Under the pieces are notes generated by a model that did no database searches, was not told the origin of the DNA, and saw only the letters and a program-made list of their open reading frames with translations. From Mallotus nudiflorus (lineage: Eukaryota > Streptophyta > Magnoliopsida > Malpighiales > Euphorbiaceae), in NCBI GenBank assembly GCA_947683625.1, contig CANTUR010000009.1, positions 4,043,501 to 4,107,500 on the forward strand: a stretch of 64,000 nt of DNA, given 5' to 3'. Position 1 is the first letter of the stretch. Each line of letters begins with the position of its first letter. Both the position numbers and the translations under genes were made by a program. Shown here piece after piece: positions 32,341-44,224 of this stretch.

Positions 32341-34395
32341 ATTAAGTAAGTACTTACTCTAGATAATTCTAATCATATAATACTAATTAAAATGACATAG
32401 TTTCACATTAAAAAATTAAAAAACGTAAAGGCTAAAACTTAAAAACCTAAGAAACATTCATCATTTCTCCTAAAATTAAAAGCCACAGTCCATACATCAC
32501 TGTCGCCGCCTTGCACCTCATCCTCCCTCGATTTGCCTTGTCCTCCCCGTCGATTCAGATCACGATGATAGATAATAACCTCGTCATTCGATTTGCCCAT
32601 CCCTCCTCTTAACTCAATCTCATCTGTTCACTATTATCATCTGCCATTTTGATTCTTTTTTTTCTTCATCTACCATTTCGACCTCCGTCTCAGTGCGCCC
32701 CCTTTTGTGAGAACACTAGTTTTTTATCTGAAATGTTGTGTTACTTTCTTCAATTGATTTGATCTCTACATAGCAAGTTCAAGATCTACAACAGGTTGAT
32801 TTCTTCTTTCACTCACTTTTCCACTAAGTCGCTTCTTCCTCAACTCTCTCACACCAAGTCTCCTTCCTCATCGGTACCATCGTTGCTCTCTTCATCCATC
32901 ACTATTTTTACCTCATCGATTTCTTAGGTATAATATATGAGGATTTGTGTCTTTTTCAATGAGATTTGTACATGCAATAACATGTCTATATATGTACATC
33001 TTATAAAATTAATCCTTAAAGTGCATATGATTTATAATGGATTTTTTTCGAAAGGGAAATTTAATTAAATATAAACACTTGGTATCTAAGTTCATTAATC
33101 TAATTTCATGTGCAGTCATTTAAGGTCATATATGTTCATGCATTCATTTTCCATTTAAGGTCATATAAGTTCGTGTAGTCATTAGGTATGTGTTTCATTG
33201 TCGATCAAATATGGTCTAATTGTTGTTCAAATGTGGTGGAACTGGGGGACTTATTATGTTCCTTAGATGGGATTAGCAGGCTGTGTTTTTTAATTCATTA
33301 GTGTTCTTATAAACATTGGTTCTTATAATTTAGCTTTCCTGCTCCTGGTATATTCAGTGATTATGTCTTTAGCTAAATATACAAGCACAAATCAATAATA
33401 CATTATGCATGATGCAAGAACATGCAAATTTATTTTTATAAATGTTAGATTCATTCGGTCATTTGTTCCTTTATGTTTTTAAATGAAAGTTGATCCTTTT
33501 TTCTTCATTTCTATTCTATCTCATGCTTTAATTATTGTCAATTACACTGTTGTTTATTTTTTTATGTTATTTTTCTTATTTTCTTATTGACTATCACTGT
33601 AATTGTTCTGTTGGCATTTAATGTAGTTTAATATCGAACTTCCTACTCAAGGGTTATTATCCCCAAAAGTGTCACAAACTAGTCCAATAGTGGAAAATGA
33701 TAAAAGGGAAGAAGGTGCACTAGTTGTAGAATTGGCCAACGAAGGAGCTTCTTAATCCAATAATGTTCAAGACAATGTTGAAGATATTGAAGATGAGAAC
33801 CCTATTCTTCAAAGAGCAGTCAATGCAGGGCTACATTTTTCAATGATTGGGCTTCTATTTTTAGTGGAGGGTTGTTATTCTCTATGCATTAAGATATTTA
33901 AGATTTTTTTATTACTTTACTATTTTATTTATTGCATTGGATGGTTGTAACCTTGTTTAATTTTATGCATTGGAGGATGACTGATATTTTTTATTGGATG
34001 AACTTTTCATGCATTGCTACTTATTTAGTATATGCATATAATGTTGTTTAAATGTTTTAAGGATAATTCTCTTTATATATTACTATTATATCGAATTTTT
34101 TAGGTACATTTGAGCTTACAAACGAGCTTATAAATAGCAAGCTCTCAAACAAGCTCATAAGTAAGCCATTAAATGAGCACACAAATGAGCATAAATTGAG
34201 CCTTGTTTGTAAACAAGCTTGAGCTTGAGCTCTATATTTACAACTTCTCTTGAGCTCAAGCCGAGCTCGAACATCTCATCTATTAAGCCAAGCCAAGCTT
34301 AAGCACTTTGAAGCTTAGCTCAACTTGATTACAACCATTAATATCTCTCATGTAAGGTTTATGTTTGTAATCAATCTTATAAAATTTCCATTTGA

Positions 34396-34434
34396 GTTGT
34401 TGTTGTTGTTATTATTATTATTATTATTATTATT
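34396..34434. repeat. (GTT)n(ATT)n microsatellite
   Basis: Trinucleotide run on the left edge of the foldback element. A matching ATT run lies on its right edge at 35784-35826. Confidence 0.95.
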
Positions 34435-34660
34435 AGGGAAAAATGCAAATACCCCATTAATGTTTTGACCTAATCGCATATAAACCGTTAATGTTTTTAG
34501 GGGTTCAATTACATCCTTAACATTATAAAATTGGAATACATAAGCACCCTTCTCCATTAGACACCAACAACCATCTACATGTCTTATGGGGCCTATAAAT
34601 AGTAATGGTTCATTTGTGATTAGGTCAAAACATCAAGGGGGTATTTGCACATTTTCCCTA
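34435..34660. mobile_element. MITE-like element 1
   Basis: 226 bp with terminal inverted repeats of roughly 58 bp: AGGGAAAAATGCAAATACCCC at the left and the complement of TAGGGAAAATGTGCAAATAC at the right. It contains TTTTGACCTAATC and its complement. It carries no coding capacity. Superfamily not assigned. Confidence 0.8.
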
Positions 34661-35555
34661 TTTTATTATAACTTGATATATTTTTGTAAACTCTCACTAT
34701 TTTTTGTTAATTTAAAATTATTTTATGTAAAAATAGTTAAAATAATTTCAAATTATATAATTAGGAATACTATAAAATTAATTTTATAGTATTTCTAATT
34801 ATGAAAAGAGGGGGAGGGGGCATTATTACATAATGTTTGAACAATTTAGTTATTTACTAATAAAAAAAATTAATTAATTAAAATTTAATTTTAAATTAAT
34901 TGAAAGCATGTTTCCTATTTTAATTAGGTTAACTTCTATCTTATCTCTAATAAAAATTTTAATTTAATTGAAAGTATATTTTTTATTATAATTAGGTTAA
35001 CTTCTATTATGTCTAAGAAAAAATAAATTAATTAAAATATTATTATAATTTTAATATAATTGAAACTATATTTTCTATTATAATTAGATTAACTTCTATT
35101 TTATCTCTAAAAATTAAGATAATTAAAATGTAATTTTATTTTAATTGAAAATATATTTCCTATTCTAATTAAGTTAACTTCTATTTTATCTCTAATAAAA
35201 ATGAAATAAATTAACATATAATTCTAATTTAATTTAAAATATGTTTCCAACAAAATTAAATTAATTAAAATTTTAATAATAATTTTGTTAAAAATATTTG
35301 TTTCTATTTTAATTAGATATACTTATATTTTATCAAATATAAATCAAATTAAATAACATAATTTTCTAAGTTTTACTATATTAAATTTAATAAGTAAATA
35401 ATTAAAATCTAAACTAACAAATTTTATGAAATTAATTTTATAGCATTTCTAATTATATAAATGAAAATTATTTTAACTATTTCTACTTTAAATAATTTTA
35501 AATTAATAAAAAAAATAGCAATAGTTTACAAAAATATATCAAGTTATAATAAAAT

Positions 35556-35782
35556 AGGAAAAAGTGCAAATATCCTCTTGATGTTTTGATCTAATCACAG
35601 ATGAACCATTAATATTTATAGGGCCCTATATGCCATGTAGATAACTGTTAGTGTCTAACAGAAAGAAGTATTTATATGGTTCAATTTTATAACGTTAAAT
35701 GTGTAATTAAACCCCTAAAAACATTAATAATTTATCTCCGATTATATCAAAACATCAAGTAGATATTTACATATTTTCCCTT
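35556..35782. mobile_element. MITE-like element 2
   Basis: 227 bp, inverted relative to MITE-like element 1 and itself palindromic at its ends (AGGAAAAAGTGCAAATATCC and the complement of TAAGGGAAAATATGTAAATA). More diverged than element 1. Confidence 0.78.
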
Positions 35783-35783
35783 A

Positions 35784-35826
<43 letters not shown>

Positions 35827-36250
35827 GTTAACTAAAGTTTTCCCACTTGACGGAGGTTAACCACCAAATTAGTCATTTTATAATTAATTGGAAAAATTAC
35901 AAAAATATATTTGTTTTGGGTTTCAGCTTTCATAAAAATGTTGCAATTTTTTTTCATTAATTGTATGAGTGTCTTTTTTATTTTATAGAGTACCTTTTTT
36001 TTATTTTTTTATTTTTACCCCTTTTATATTCTTTTCGTTTCTTCATTACTTTAATATTTTCTATTTCTTTTTTCTTTTTATTTCATCCTTATTTTATTTT
36101 TTCTTTTTTTCTTTTTCTCCATTATCCTTATTTTTTATTCTCTATTTTCCTTAATTTTTCATTTTTCTTTTATCCTTACATTTATTTTTTTAATTTTCTA
36201 TATATTTTATATTTTAATTTATTTTCAATGTATAAAATGAATTATTTTCA
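35783..36250. other. ATT microsatellite and T-rich DNA
   Basis: An ATT run (35784-35826), then unassigned DNA and a very T-rich pyrimidine tract (35940-36220). Open frames here encode only Phe/Tyr/Ser/Leu runs and are artefacts. Confidence 0.8.
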
Positions 36251-38214
36251 ATGTCGAGTTAAAATGTTTTAGGATTTATAGGATTTAATTACAAGAGTTA
36301 AAATGTTTTAAGGTCTAAATTGTAGAAAAGTGAATTTTAGGGGTTTTAACGAAATTTTGACAAATATAGGCATAATGCCAATTGGCATTATGCAATGCTG
36401 ACCCATATTTTCCTTTGCTTTTTTAATATTTTTTTCATAAAAAATATAATTTTGGGCGTGTTGTCAAATTTTTATTGGTTCTACATAGACACGTGCATGA
36501 ATCTCTAATTTTTTTTTAACCCTTATCACTTTCTTTATCTCGAGGTTTTGATTTTTGAAAATGGAGAGCAACTGTTCTCTAACTCATAGGATTGCGCAAC
36601 CTTTCTACATGATCACAAGGCTGGAGGTTATTTTTTGGGCTTTAAAAAGCCGAGAGAAGAAAAATTTTTAAAAGGCGGGACTGCACAAAGAAAACTCTAG
36701 AAAAGTCATAGACTCTGTAAAAAACTATAGAACACAAAATCTATTTTTTTCCTTGTATTTTCAAAAAAAACTAAGAGCTTGTATTACGTTTTTACGTGAT
36801 TCAGTCTCATGATCCAAAACACACATTGAATCAATTCCATATATGGTGAAAATCCATTCTGAAGGGCCATCTAATATCATCTGCACAACATTCCTTTTTT
36901 ATTCTTCTTTTTCTTTTGTGATTTTTTTATTATTGTTTTGTTATTGTTTTGGCTATTTAATTTCATTAACATACTTTGTTTGTTTCTATTTTTTTTTTTT
37001 TTTTTGAGATCCAATGGGGATTAAGGAGGATACTGCGTGATATCCAAAAATTGAATGAAAGATCCATGGAATGCCATGGGTTTTAAACTGTGATTAGATC
37101 TAGATTTTACCTTTTTTGTGATCATTATTTTCTATGTTTGTGTTAATTCATTTGGGTTTGTACTTAATTTTAATTTCTAGTACATAAAATATTGTAATAA
37201 CCTCAGTAGTGAAAATAATAAAATTTTACTTTTATGCATTTAAAATGGATTAGTAATCAGGATCACTGGGTAAAACTTTAAAATCGATGATAACAGTAGT
37301 AAATTAGGGATTTCATGGAATTGAATTAGGGCTTTAGGAAATCACGTGTGGATTTATATTTAATCTGCTTTGGCATGTTATTATTTAATTAGTTGCATTT
37401 TTGGGTTTCTATCTTTTTGGGGCCTAAGCCCACGTTAGGTTTAACACACTAAATTATTAGCCTTAAAATTGGTGTAAAGATTAATTTAACTCAAAATCAA
37501 TTTAGGCCCATTTTAGGTTAAATAGACTTAGGACCACCTTTTTAATTAATAAAATCAACCTAGACTTAGCTCAACCCATTTAATTTCATTTTCTTTTAAA
37601 ATAAATAGACTAGGCCCACTTCCCATTTTAAATAAAATAAATAGACTTAGGCCCACTTATAAAATCCAATTTCTTTAAAAACTTATAGATTTAGGCCTAT
37701 TTGTAGATAATTAAAATTAATAGACTTAAGCTCACTAACTAATAAAAAATGTAGGCCCACCTTTAGTCCATTTTTACTTATAAGTAAAAAATGTAGATCT
37801 AGCTAACTTTTAATAAAATTAACATAGTTTAGAATTAGGGACGATGCATTTGAATACATTTTTTATGTGTGATTTTATTGACTAGATGCCTTAGGGTAGA
37901 TGGATGTTCAAATAGGGTTTAATAAAATTGCATGTAATTAAAGAATGAAGTAATAATTTATAAAGTAATTCTAAATGAACATGAGACTAAAAAAAGTTAG
38001 TATTTCATTACTAGAATCTCCTGGTTGTGGTGCTAACTTTATTGTAGAGAATCAAGTAGCACCAATCTAATTGTCCTAGTTATTACCCTAGGTGGTGACT
38101 CCTCATCTCCATGCTATGACTTTGTGGCATAGTAGTGTGTTCTCTAAAGCCCTGAGCTTAAACAGTGTCACGGTTGCTAAAATCTTGAACGCATGCTAAA
38201 CTCCACCATCTACA
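36250..38214 (+). mobile_element. Copy B 5' LTR (5' truncated)
   Basis: It aligns with the 3' LTR from its GTCGAGTT block onward. The TGTATGCATC start is missing, and homology fades into T-rich DNA near 36250. It ends CATCTACA one base before the PBS. A GGGCCTA-type motif series is at 37420-37800 and the palindrome core at 36639-36650. Confidence 0.88.
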
Positions 38215-38215
38215 A

Positions 38216-38233
38216 TGGCGACTCCACTAGGGA
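38216..38233 (+). promoter_or_regulatory. PBS, copy B
   Basis: TGGCGACTCCACTAGGGA, one base after the LTR end. It differs from the copy A site at only a few positions. Confidence 0.9.
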
Positions 38234-39170
38234 TAAAAGATATTGATTCTACTTGTTTTCTTTAGAGTTATTTTATTAATTATTATTTTATTCTTGCATT
38301 CATTCTACGTGTCCCTATAAATCGATGGCATTGGTTTATGATTCTATAATTCCACTAGCTTCATGGAGTTGTAAATTGGCTAACCATCACTCTTAGCCTT
38401 AACTCAAATAAAGAGAGATTACCGGACTCATCTGACCAGAGTCTATAAGCCAAGTCCTTAAGGGGGGTAGTCTTCTCTCGAGTTTGCAAAGGATGTTAGG
38501 CCCCTCTGATCTTAGCATGTAACTCAAGTCTTAAAGGAGGGCATCTTGCTAAGGAAAGCTTAACCTTTTTACCGAACCCTAACCATATATATTGGCTTAG
38601 TTATTTCCCTTAGGATCTACTAAAAATTATTTGTATGATTTTTACAATGAGGTATTTCTATTTATAAAAACCCAAACCCATACTTTTGAAGCCCCTTAAG
38701 GTAATAAAGATTGGGCTAGACCTTTATACTTAGAATTGATGTTTCTATGCTTATTGCCATGAGGTATTTCTATCTATAAAAGTCCAAGCCTATACTTTTG
38801 AAGCCCCTTGGGGTAATAAAGATTAGGCTAGACCTTTATACCTAGAAATGTTATTTCTATACTTTACTGCTTTAAGAGAGATTTGGCATATGCATCATCC
38901 TTGATATCCCCTATTGGTATTAAGATCAAGATTAAAAAAATACTAGGAAAAGAGACTCGCCATTGAACACATGTGCAAGAGGAATAAGGTTGGAAGGATG
39001 TATGTACACTTGCTTAATACTTGCTACTTACTGCTTATTGCATAGCACATGCATCATACATACATGCATACATGCACTTTATCCATTATACTAACACCTT
39101 ATTTTGCAGCCATCATAGATTCACTAGGGTCTTCTTGTATTTGGGGACAAAAAGGTGGCAAACTAAAAAA
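38234..39170 (+). other. Leader with a tandem duplication, copy B
   Basis: Untranslated leader. A segment with GAGGTATTTCTAT, TACTTTTGAAGCCCCTT and GGCTAGACCTTTATAC occurs twice, 112 bp apart (38649 and 38761); copy A has one copy. ACACCTTATTTTGCAG at about 39092-39107 is a good splice-acceptor match just before gag. Confidence 0.7.
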
Positions 39171-40660
39171 ATGAGTCAGAGTTCTAAAACCTTAGCAAAG
39201 AAAATCCTGAATATAGTGGATAGGCTGGAAAGAAGCCCTATCAACCCACTTTACTTGGAAGCTGAACCAACTTCACCTGAATCTAAACAAATAGAACAAC
39301 AGCAAGGGAACTAGACCTTAGAAGACATCAAGGGAGCTCTGATGGATGACATGAGGGCTATGATGCAAGATGAGCTAGGATAAGTACTATCTGGACTAGT
39401 GCAACCTACTATTGTCATACCACCACCTATGATTGAATAACCACCTACTACTGCTAATGTCCCACCTACTGTGGATGATCCACCTGTTCCTAATAATGTT
39501 AGAGGGCAACCTGTTGTTAGAAACCCACCTGCTATTAAGGTGCAGCCTGAGGATGTTGAGAACTACATAATAGAAAAGGCAAAGAAAGAATCACTTAAAC
39601 TGGTACATGAACATAAGTCTAAGTATATGCGAGCACTGAGCTAGAAGATGTCTAAGATGGAAGAGCTGATCATGGGAAAAAGCATGGGATATTCATTTGA
39701 TTTCAATAACATGTTGCAGATGGGAGATGATGGCCTCCCTAAAAAATTCAAGATGCCTTAGCTATAGAAATTTAATAGGAGAGGAGATTCGAGAATTCAT
39801 CTCAGCCAATACACAACAACCATGAGTATTACTAAAGCACCATTAGCAGTGATTACTAGGCTATTTGACTATCTTTAGAGGGGATGGCAGTAAACTAGTA
39901 TCATGGGCTAGAAAAATTTGTTCGAGCTAACTGGAAGGAATTATGTATTGCCTTTTTAAAATAATATGATTACAACACCAGACTAGAAGTGTCTATCAGA
40001 GACTTAGAATTGACAAAGCAAATACCCAATGAATCTTTCTCTAATTTCCTTACCAAATTCATGAATAAGACAGGACTGATGAAGAATAAGCTAGTTGAGA
40101 AGGATCAAGTTAGGATGATAGTCCATAACGTGTCACCTAATCTTGTCGAGAGATTGTAGATGATGAACCCCAAAACATTCATAGACCTGCATGATGATGG
40201 TTTGTAAGCATAAGAGATTGAGAGTAAGAAGAAGAGAAATGCTAGAAGCTCCAGAACTTGAAATTACCTAACTGGGGGCACACAACAGGGAAGTACCAGT
40301 CCAGCTATAGAGGTACACGCAGTTCAGTAACCCTAAAGATTCTCTAACTTTAACCAACCACTCTCTAAAGTCCTAGAAAGGCTAATCCAAAAAGGCCTGC
40401 TTTGACCTTTAACCTTTTCCAAACCACCAAACTCAAATGTCCCCAGCTATGACCCTAATAGTTACTGTAAATTCCACCAAGTTGCTGGCCATTCCACAGA
40501 CAACTGTATCCACCTAAAATATGAAATCCAAAACCTAATAGACTCTGGAAAAATCATAGACCTTAAAAAATCCAACTCTAACCCAAACACTCCAATAAAT
40601 CCTTTCCCTGACTACAAAAATGTCATACCACCAACCACTATAATGATCAACTCAGGAGTT
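39108..40660 (+). pseudogene. Gag, copy B
   Basis: Capsid gene equivalent to copy A gag. Near the start an open stretch carries KILNIVDRLERSPINPLYLE; an ATG at 39171 is one possible start, but a one-base shift upstream of it separates it from the SGS-WG block seen in copy A. Then come TLEDIKGALMDDMRAMMQDE, a proline-rich stretch, and capsid blocks RIHLSQYTT and PNESFSNFLTKFMNK. The knuckle at 40461-40510 is complete (C-KF-H-QVAG-H-STDN-C). Many CAG codons have become TAG (for example two within five codons in the KMP-L-KF block near 39760). Confidence 0.85.
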
Positions 40661-40699
40661 AGCGAAAAAGAAGTGCTAAGCTCCTTTAAAATCCTAAAC

Positions 40700-41420
40700 C
40701 CTACAACTAATAATGAATCTCTTGATACCTCTAGAGGACTAGAGGATTTACTAGGATAACCTTTAGGCAAATTCAATTATAAAGTGTTTTATTCCAAACC
40801 ACCCTCTGTTGATATTCCCATTGAATTAATTGAGCCCTCAAGTTAGGGTGATTAATTTGATGATGAGCCAATGAAGGAAGAGAAAGAACCTGAAACTTCT
40901 GAACAGCAACAGAGAGGAGATTTATTCGAATAACCATCAATTAAGTTTGATTATAGAGTATTCTACTCTAAGCTCGCTTCAACTGATATACTAATCAAAG
41001 GGATTATGTCTATAGGATGGGGTGACAAGTTTGGAGATGATGAAAGACCTTTAGCTCCTAAATAGTCTCGAGAGTGAGTTAAAGATCTATTGAATCAGTA
41101 CTTAGGCAAGCTCAATATGGAAGAGTTAAAGGAGAAAGAAACATGCATAGTGAAAGTATGGAAAGATGGGAAAAGAGATTAAATCATTAGAGTTATTAAC
41201 ATTTAGTATGACTCTGATGAAGAAAACCTGAATGGTCTTGATGTGTGGAGTGATTATCTTAAGGTGAATCATGTCACTAGGAGCATAAAGAATTACAAAG
41301 CAGCTAAAAAGAAAACTAAGAGAGTCACAAAAAGAGAAGAAATGGAAGATACATAAGTAGAGGAAGAACAGAAAGAAGACATGATTTTAGAACAACTGAA
41401 TAAGGCTAAGGCAAATGTCA
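40700..41420 (+). pseudogene. Gag-protease linker with peptide repeats, copy B
   Basis: It contains the LLG-PLGKFNYKVFYSKP repeat at 40745-40850, a second unit IKFDYRVFYSKL at 40940-41050 and the short third unit LLNQYLGKLNMEEL at 41085-41130. An acidic/basic stretch with AAKKKTKRVTKREE ends at the protease. Stops are frequent. Confidence 0.75.
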
Positions 41421-41437
41421 ACATTTGAGAATTACTT

Positions 41438-42085
41438 ATGCATTCAGGTAGCCATAAAAGAGCTCTTATCAAAGCTCTATCAAACATGAACCTTGAAATA
41501 GCAACCACACTTGAGGCTATGGTGGCAAAGGTGACAAAAAAGAAACATGGGCTGATAACATTCTCAGATGATGACCTGCCTTTGGAAGGAAGAAACCATA
41601 ATAAGGCATTGTTTATACCAGTTAAGACGAGGGGAAAAAGAACCAATTTTGCTATGGTTAATAATGGTTTTGCTATTAACATGTGTCCCTTGAAAATCCT
41701 ACCTAATTTAGGGTTGAAGGCTAATGACCTAATGGATTTAAACCTCATAATTAGAGCCTATGATGACAACACTAAGAATATGGAGGGGACATTCCAAGCT
41801 TTAGTTAAAACATGACCTGTGGAATCAACTATTGGGTTCACCATGCTAGATATACCTGTTACTTATACCCTATAGTTAGGAAGGCCATGGTTCCATGCTT
41901 TGGGAGGGGTACCTTTAACTGTGCACCAAAAGATAAAATTCCCTTATAAAGGAGATGTTGTAACTATAAAAGCTGGGACTAATGCTATTGTGGTAGCTAT
42001 ATTAGATAAACAAAAGCAAATGTATGCACTCCCTGGTTTCCAAATTACTGGGTATTTAATGGAACTGAAATGGACCCGAGAGTAG
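41438..42085 (+). pseudogene. Aspartic protease, copy B
   Basis: The frame opens with MHSGSHKRALIKALSNMNLE and runs through DDLPLEGRNHNKALFIPV. The active-site block reads MVNNGFAINMCPLKILPNL, so the catalytic Asp of DG is Asn: the enzyme would be dead even if translated. The flap block LGRPWFHALGGVPLTVHQK near 41878-41930 is well preserved. Stops lie at about 41813 and 41871, and the frame ends at 42085 before the G-patch-like linker. Confidence 0.87.
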
Positions 42086-42940
42086 CAAAAATGATGAACA
42101 ATATGAACTACTAACCTAGAAAAGGGCTATGGAAGAATGAGCAAGGAAGCCTTAGTCTCCTAGAGTTCAAAAGCCAAGGCAACACAACTGGCTTAAGTTA
42201 TATTGAAGAAATAAAGCTGATAAATAGAAGAGCAAGGAAGAGGTTTAATACTAAATAAAGGAAGCTCTCAAAGAAAATTAGGCTGATAAATGAGAATTTC
42301 ATCATGCCAGGGGAAGGTAAATACTATGTAAGAGCTAAGGAATCGATCAATGTTATTAGAGGAGATGTTCCTAGGTTTGAGATCTTTAAGGAGCAAATTA
42401 TAGAGAACCTAGTGAAAGACAACAAAGAGGAAGTGATGAAGCTAGCAGTTGGGAGGATAGGCAATGCTGCTGTCGAGGAGCTACTGTGTTTGCCACCTAA
42501 AAAGGAGCCACCCCTGGATTTGGCTATTATTATTAATGATAGTTTTATTGATATTTTTTATAAAGAAACTGATGTAATAACATCTAGTCTATTTAAGGAT
42601 GAAAACTCTTTTTTTTCCACGGTTAATGATATGAATGCTGGTTTTACTTACTTGTGTAATGTGCATCCTGAAAGTTCTGTGCATTATAATTTTGATCATT
42701 CATGCATGTTTGACATTAATTCAATTCAATTCAATTCATTTAACATGGGCACAAATGATAATCCTAAGAATAATTATATATCACATGAGGTAACTCCTGA
42801 AGGGAGGAAAAATTTTGAGGGAATATTAACAAAAAGAAAGGTAGTATTTGCTTGGACCTATGAAGACATGTTAGGTTTAAATGAGGACATTGCAGAGCAT
42901 CACATTCTAACTCATCCAAAAATAAAACCAGTTAAATAGA
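42086..42940 (+). pseudogene. Protease-RT linker, copy B
   Basis: Equivalent to the copy A linker. The G-patch-like motif (MNYxxRKGLWKNEQGS type, near 42100-42150) has lost conserved Gly codons. The frame 42304-42939 is the longest linker frame seen: GEGKYYVRAKES, ELLCLPPKKEPPLDLAI, then SHEVTPEGRKNFEGIL and FAWTYEDMLGL, a typical lead into gypsy RT. It stops at 42937-42939 within the HPKIKPVK block. Confidence 0.78.
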
Positions 42941-44200
42941 AATTTTATAGGATGAGACCATAATGGAATGAAAAGATAAGAGAAGAAATTTCTAAACAAA
43001 TTCAAGGTAACTTCCTAAACATAGTAGATTATCCTCCATGGTTTGTAAATACAGTACCGGTACCCAAAAAAGATGGTAAGGTGCATATGTGTGTAGATTT
43101 TAGGGATTTAAATAAAGCATGCCTAAAAGATGATTTTCCTTTACCCCTCATTAATGAAATAGTAGACAATGCAACATCTAGTGTAATGTATTCCTTCATG
43201 GATGGGTTTTTAGGGTATAATCAGATAATGATGGCAGTTATGGATAAGATCAAGATAGCTTTTATCACAGAATAGGGGACATATTGCTACAAGGTTATGC
43301 CTTTTGGGTTAAAGAATGTAGGTACAAAATATCAAAAGGCAGCTATAACTCTTTTCCATGACATAATGCATAAGGAGGTTGAGGTGTATATGGACGATAT
43401 GATGGTTAAGTCAGAAACAAGAGAGAGACATTTTAAAGCTCTAAATAAGTTCTTCACTCAAATTGAGAGGTACAATCTGAGGCTCAACCCGAAAAAATGC
43501 ATTTTTTAGGTTACTTCAGGAAAACTACTAAGGCATATAGTTAGCAGCAGAGGAATTGAAGTAGATCCAGATAAAGTGAAAGCTCTTAAGGAAATGTTAA
43601 CACCAAAGATAGAGAAAGAAGTGAGAGGGTTTATTGGCAGGTTATAATATATTATTAGGTTTATCATAAAGCTTACTAATATTTGTGACCCTATTTTTAA
43701 ACTCTTAAGGAAAGACCAGTCAGTGAAGTGGAATGATGATTATTGGAAGGCCTTTGACACGATTAAAGAATATCTTACCAATCCACCTATATTGAAGCCA
43801 CTATGACAAGGTAAGCCGTTAATCCTATACTTGGCCTTAGAAGACAATGCAATGGGGTCAATGCTAGCATAAGAAGGACCATAAGGGATAAAGCATGCAG
43901 TGTATTATCTTAATAAGAAGTTCCTACCATATGAGGAAAAGTATGACTTGGTTGAGAAGAAATGTTTAATCATGGTCTGGGTGACAAGAAAATTACAACA
44001 TTATTTTTAGTCTTATAAGGTTCAAGCTATTTCAAAGATGCATCCTTTAAGGTATTTATTCCAAGCACCCACTTTGACTAGAAAAATGTCTCGATGGCTA
44101 GTACTCCTGACTGAATTTGATATAGAATACATTATAATGAAGGTCATTAAAGGGAGGGCAATAGACAAATTCCTAGCTCAAAATGTAGTAGAGGGTGATG
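42941..44200 (+). pseudogene. Reverse transcriptase and first RNase H, copy B
   Basis: The RT blocks are VPKKDGKVHMCVDFRDLN, FMDGFLGYNQIMM, MPFGLKNVG and VYMDDMMVKSE (YMDD in place of YVDD), then LLRHIVSSRGIEVDPDKVK. A TAG precedes GTYCYKVMPFG at 43273-43275, the same position as in copy A. First RNase H blocks follow at 43730-43980 (DPIFKLLRKDQ, WKAFDTIKEYL, LALEDNAMGSMLA, AVYYLNKKFLPYEEKY). Several stops and frame changes. Confidence 0.92.
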
Positions 44201-44224
44201 AATAGTGGAATTTAGAATTTCCAA

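Larger units (their letters stand above)
30683..34335. mobile_element. Possible non-autonomous DNA transposon with GAGCTC-rich ends
   Basis: Both ends are dense in short motifs built on GAGCTC, AACAAGCTC and AACGAGCT (30690-30800 and 34105-34330). Such clusters are common in subterminal regions of plant DNA transposons. The left end touches LTR 0 and true termini are not visible, so neither TIR nor TSD can be shown. The interior holds tandem repeats, a pyrimidine-rich GC-richer block (32490-32900) and a short coding-like stretch at 33655-33760 (SPKVSQTSPIVENDKREEG) ended by a stop. I recognise no transposase. Confidence 0.4.
34435..35782. mobile_element. Foldback structure built from two MITE-like arms
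   Basis: The arms 34435-34787 and 35425-35782 are inverted copies of each other: each holds a MITE-like element plus about 125 bp (TATAACTTGATATATTTTTG, TAGTTAAAATAATTT). The spacer 34788-35424 has a tandem repeat with AATTAGGTTAACTTCTAT at 34921, 34989, 35083 and 35166. ATT microsatellites lie on both sides. Confidence 0.78.

Noticed and set aside
30683..34335. Assignment of this block to hAT or another DNA transposon superfamily
   Set aside because: Neither termini, target duplication nor transposase motif can be read, so only a tentative non-autonomous element is listed.
34348..34557. Asn-repeat open frame
   Set aside because: Generated by the ATT/GTT microsatellite joined to MITE sequence.
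35961..36272. Phe/Tyr-rich hydrophobic open frames
   Set aside because: T-rich low-complexity DNA; two frames are open in parallel and give only Phe/Tyr/Leu/Ser runs.
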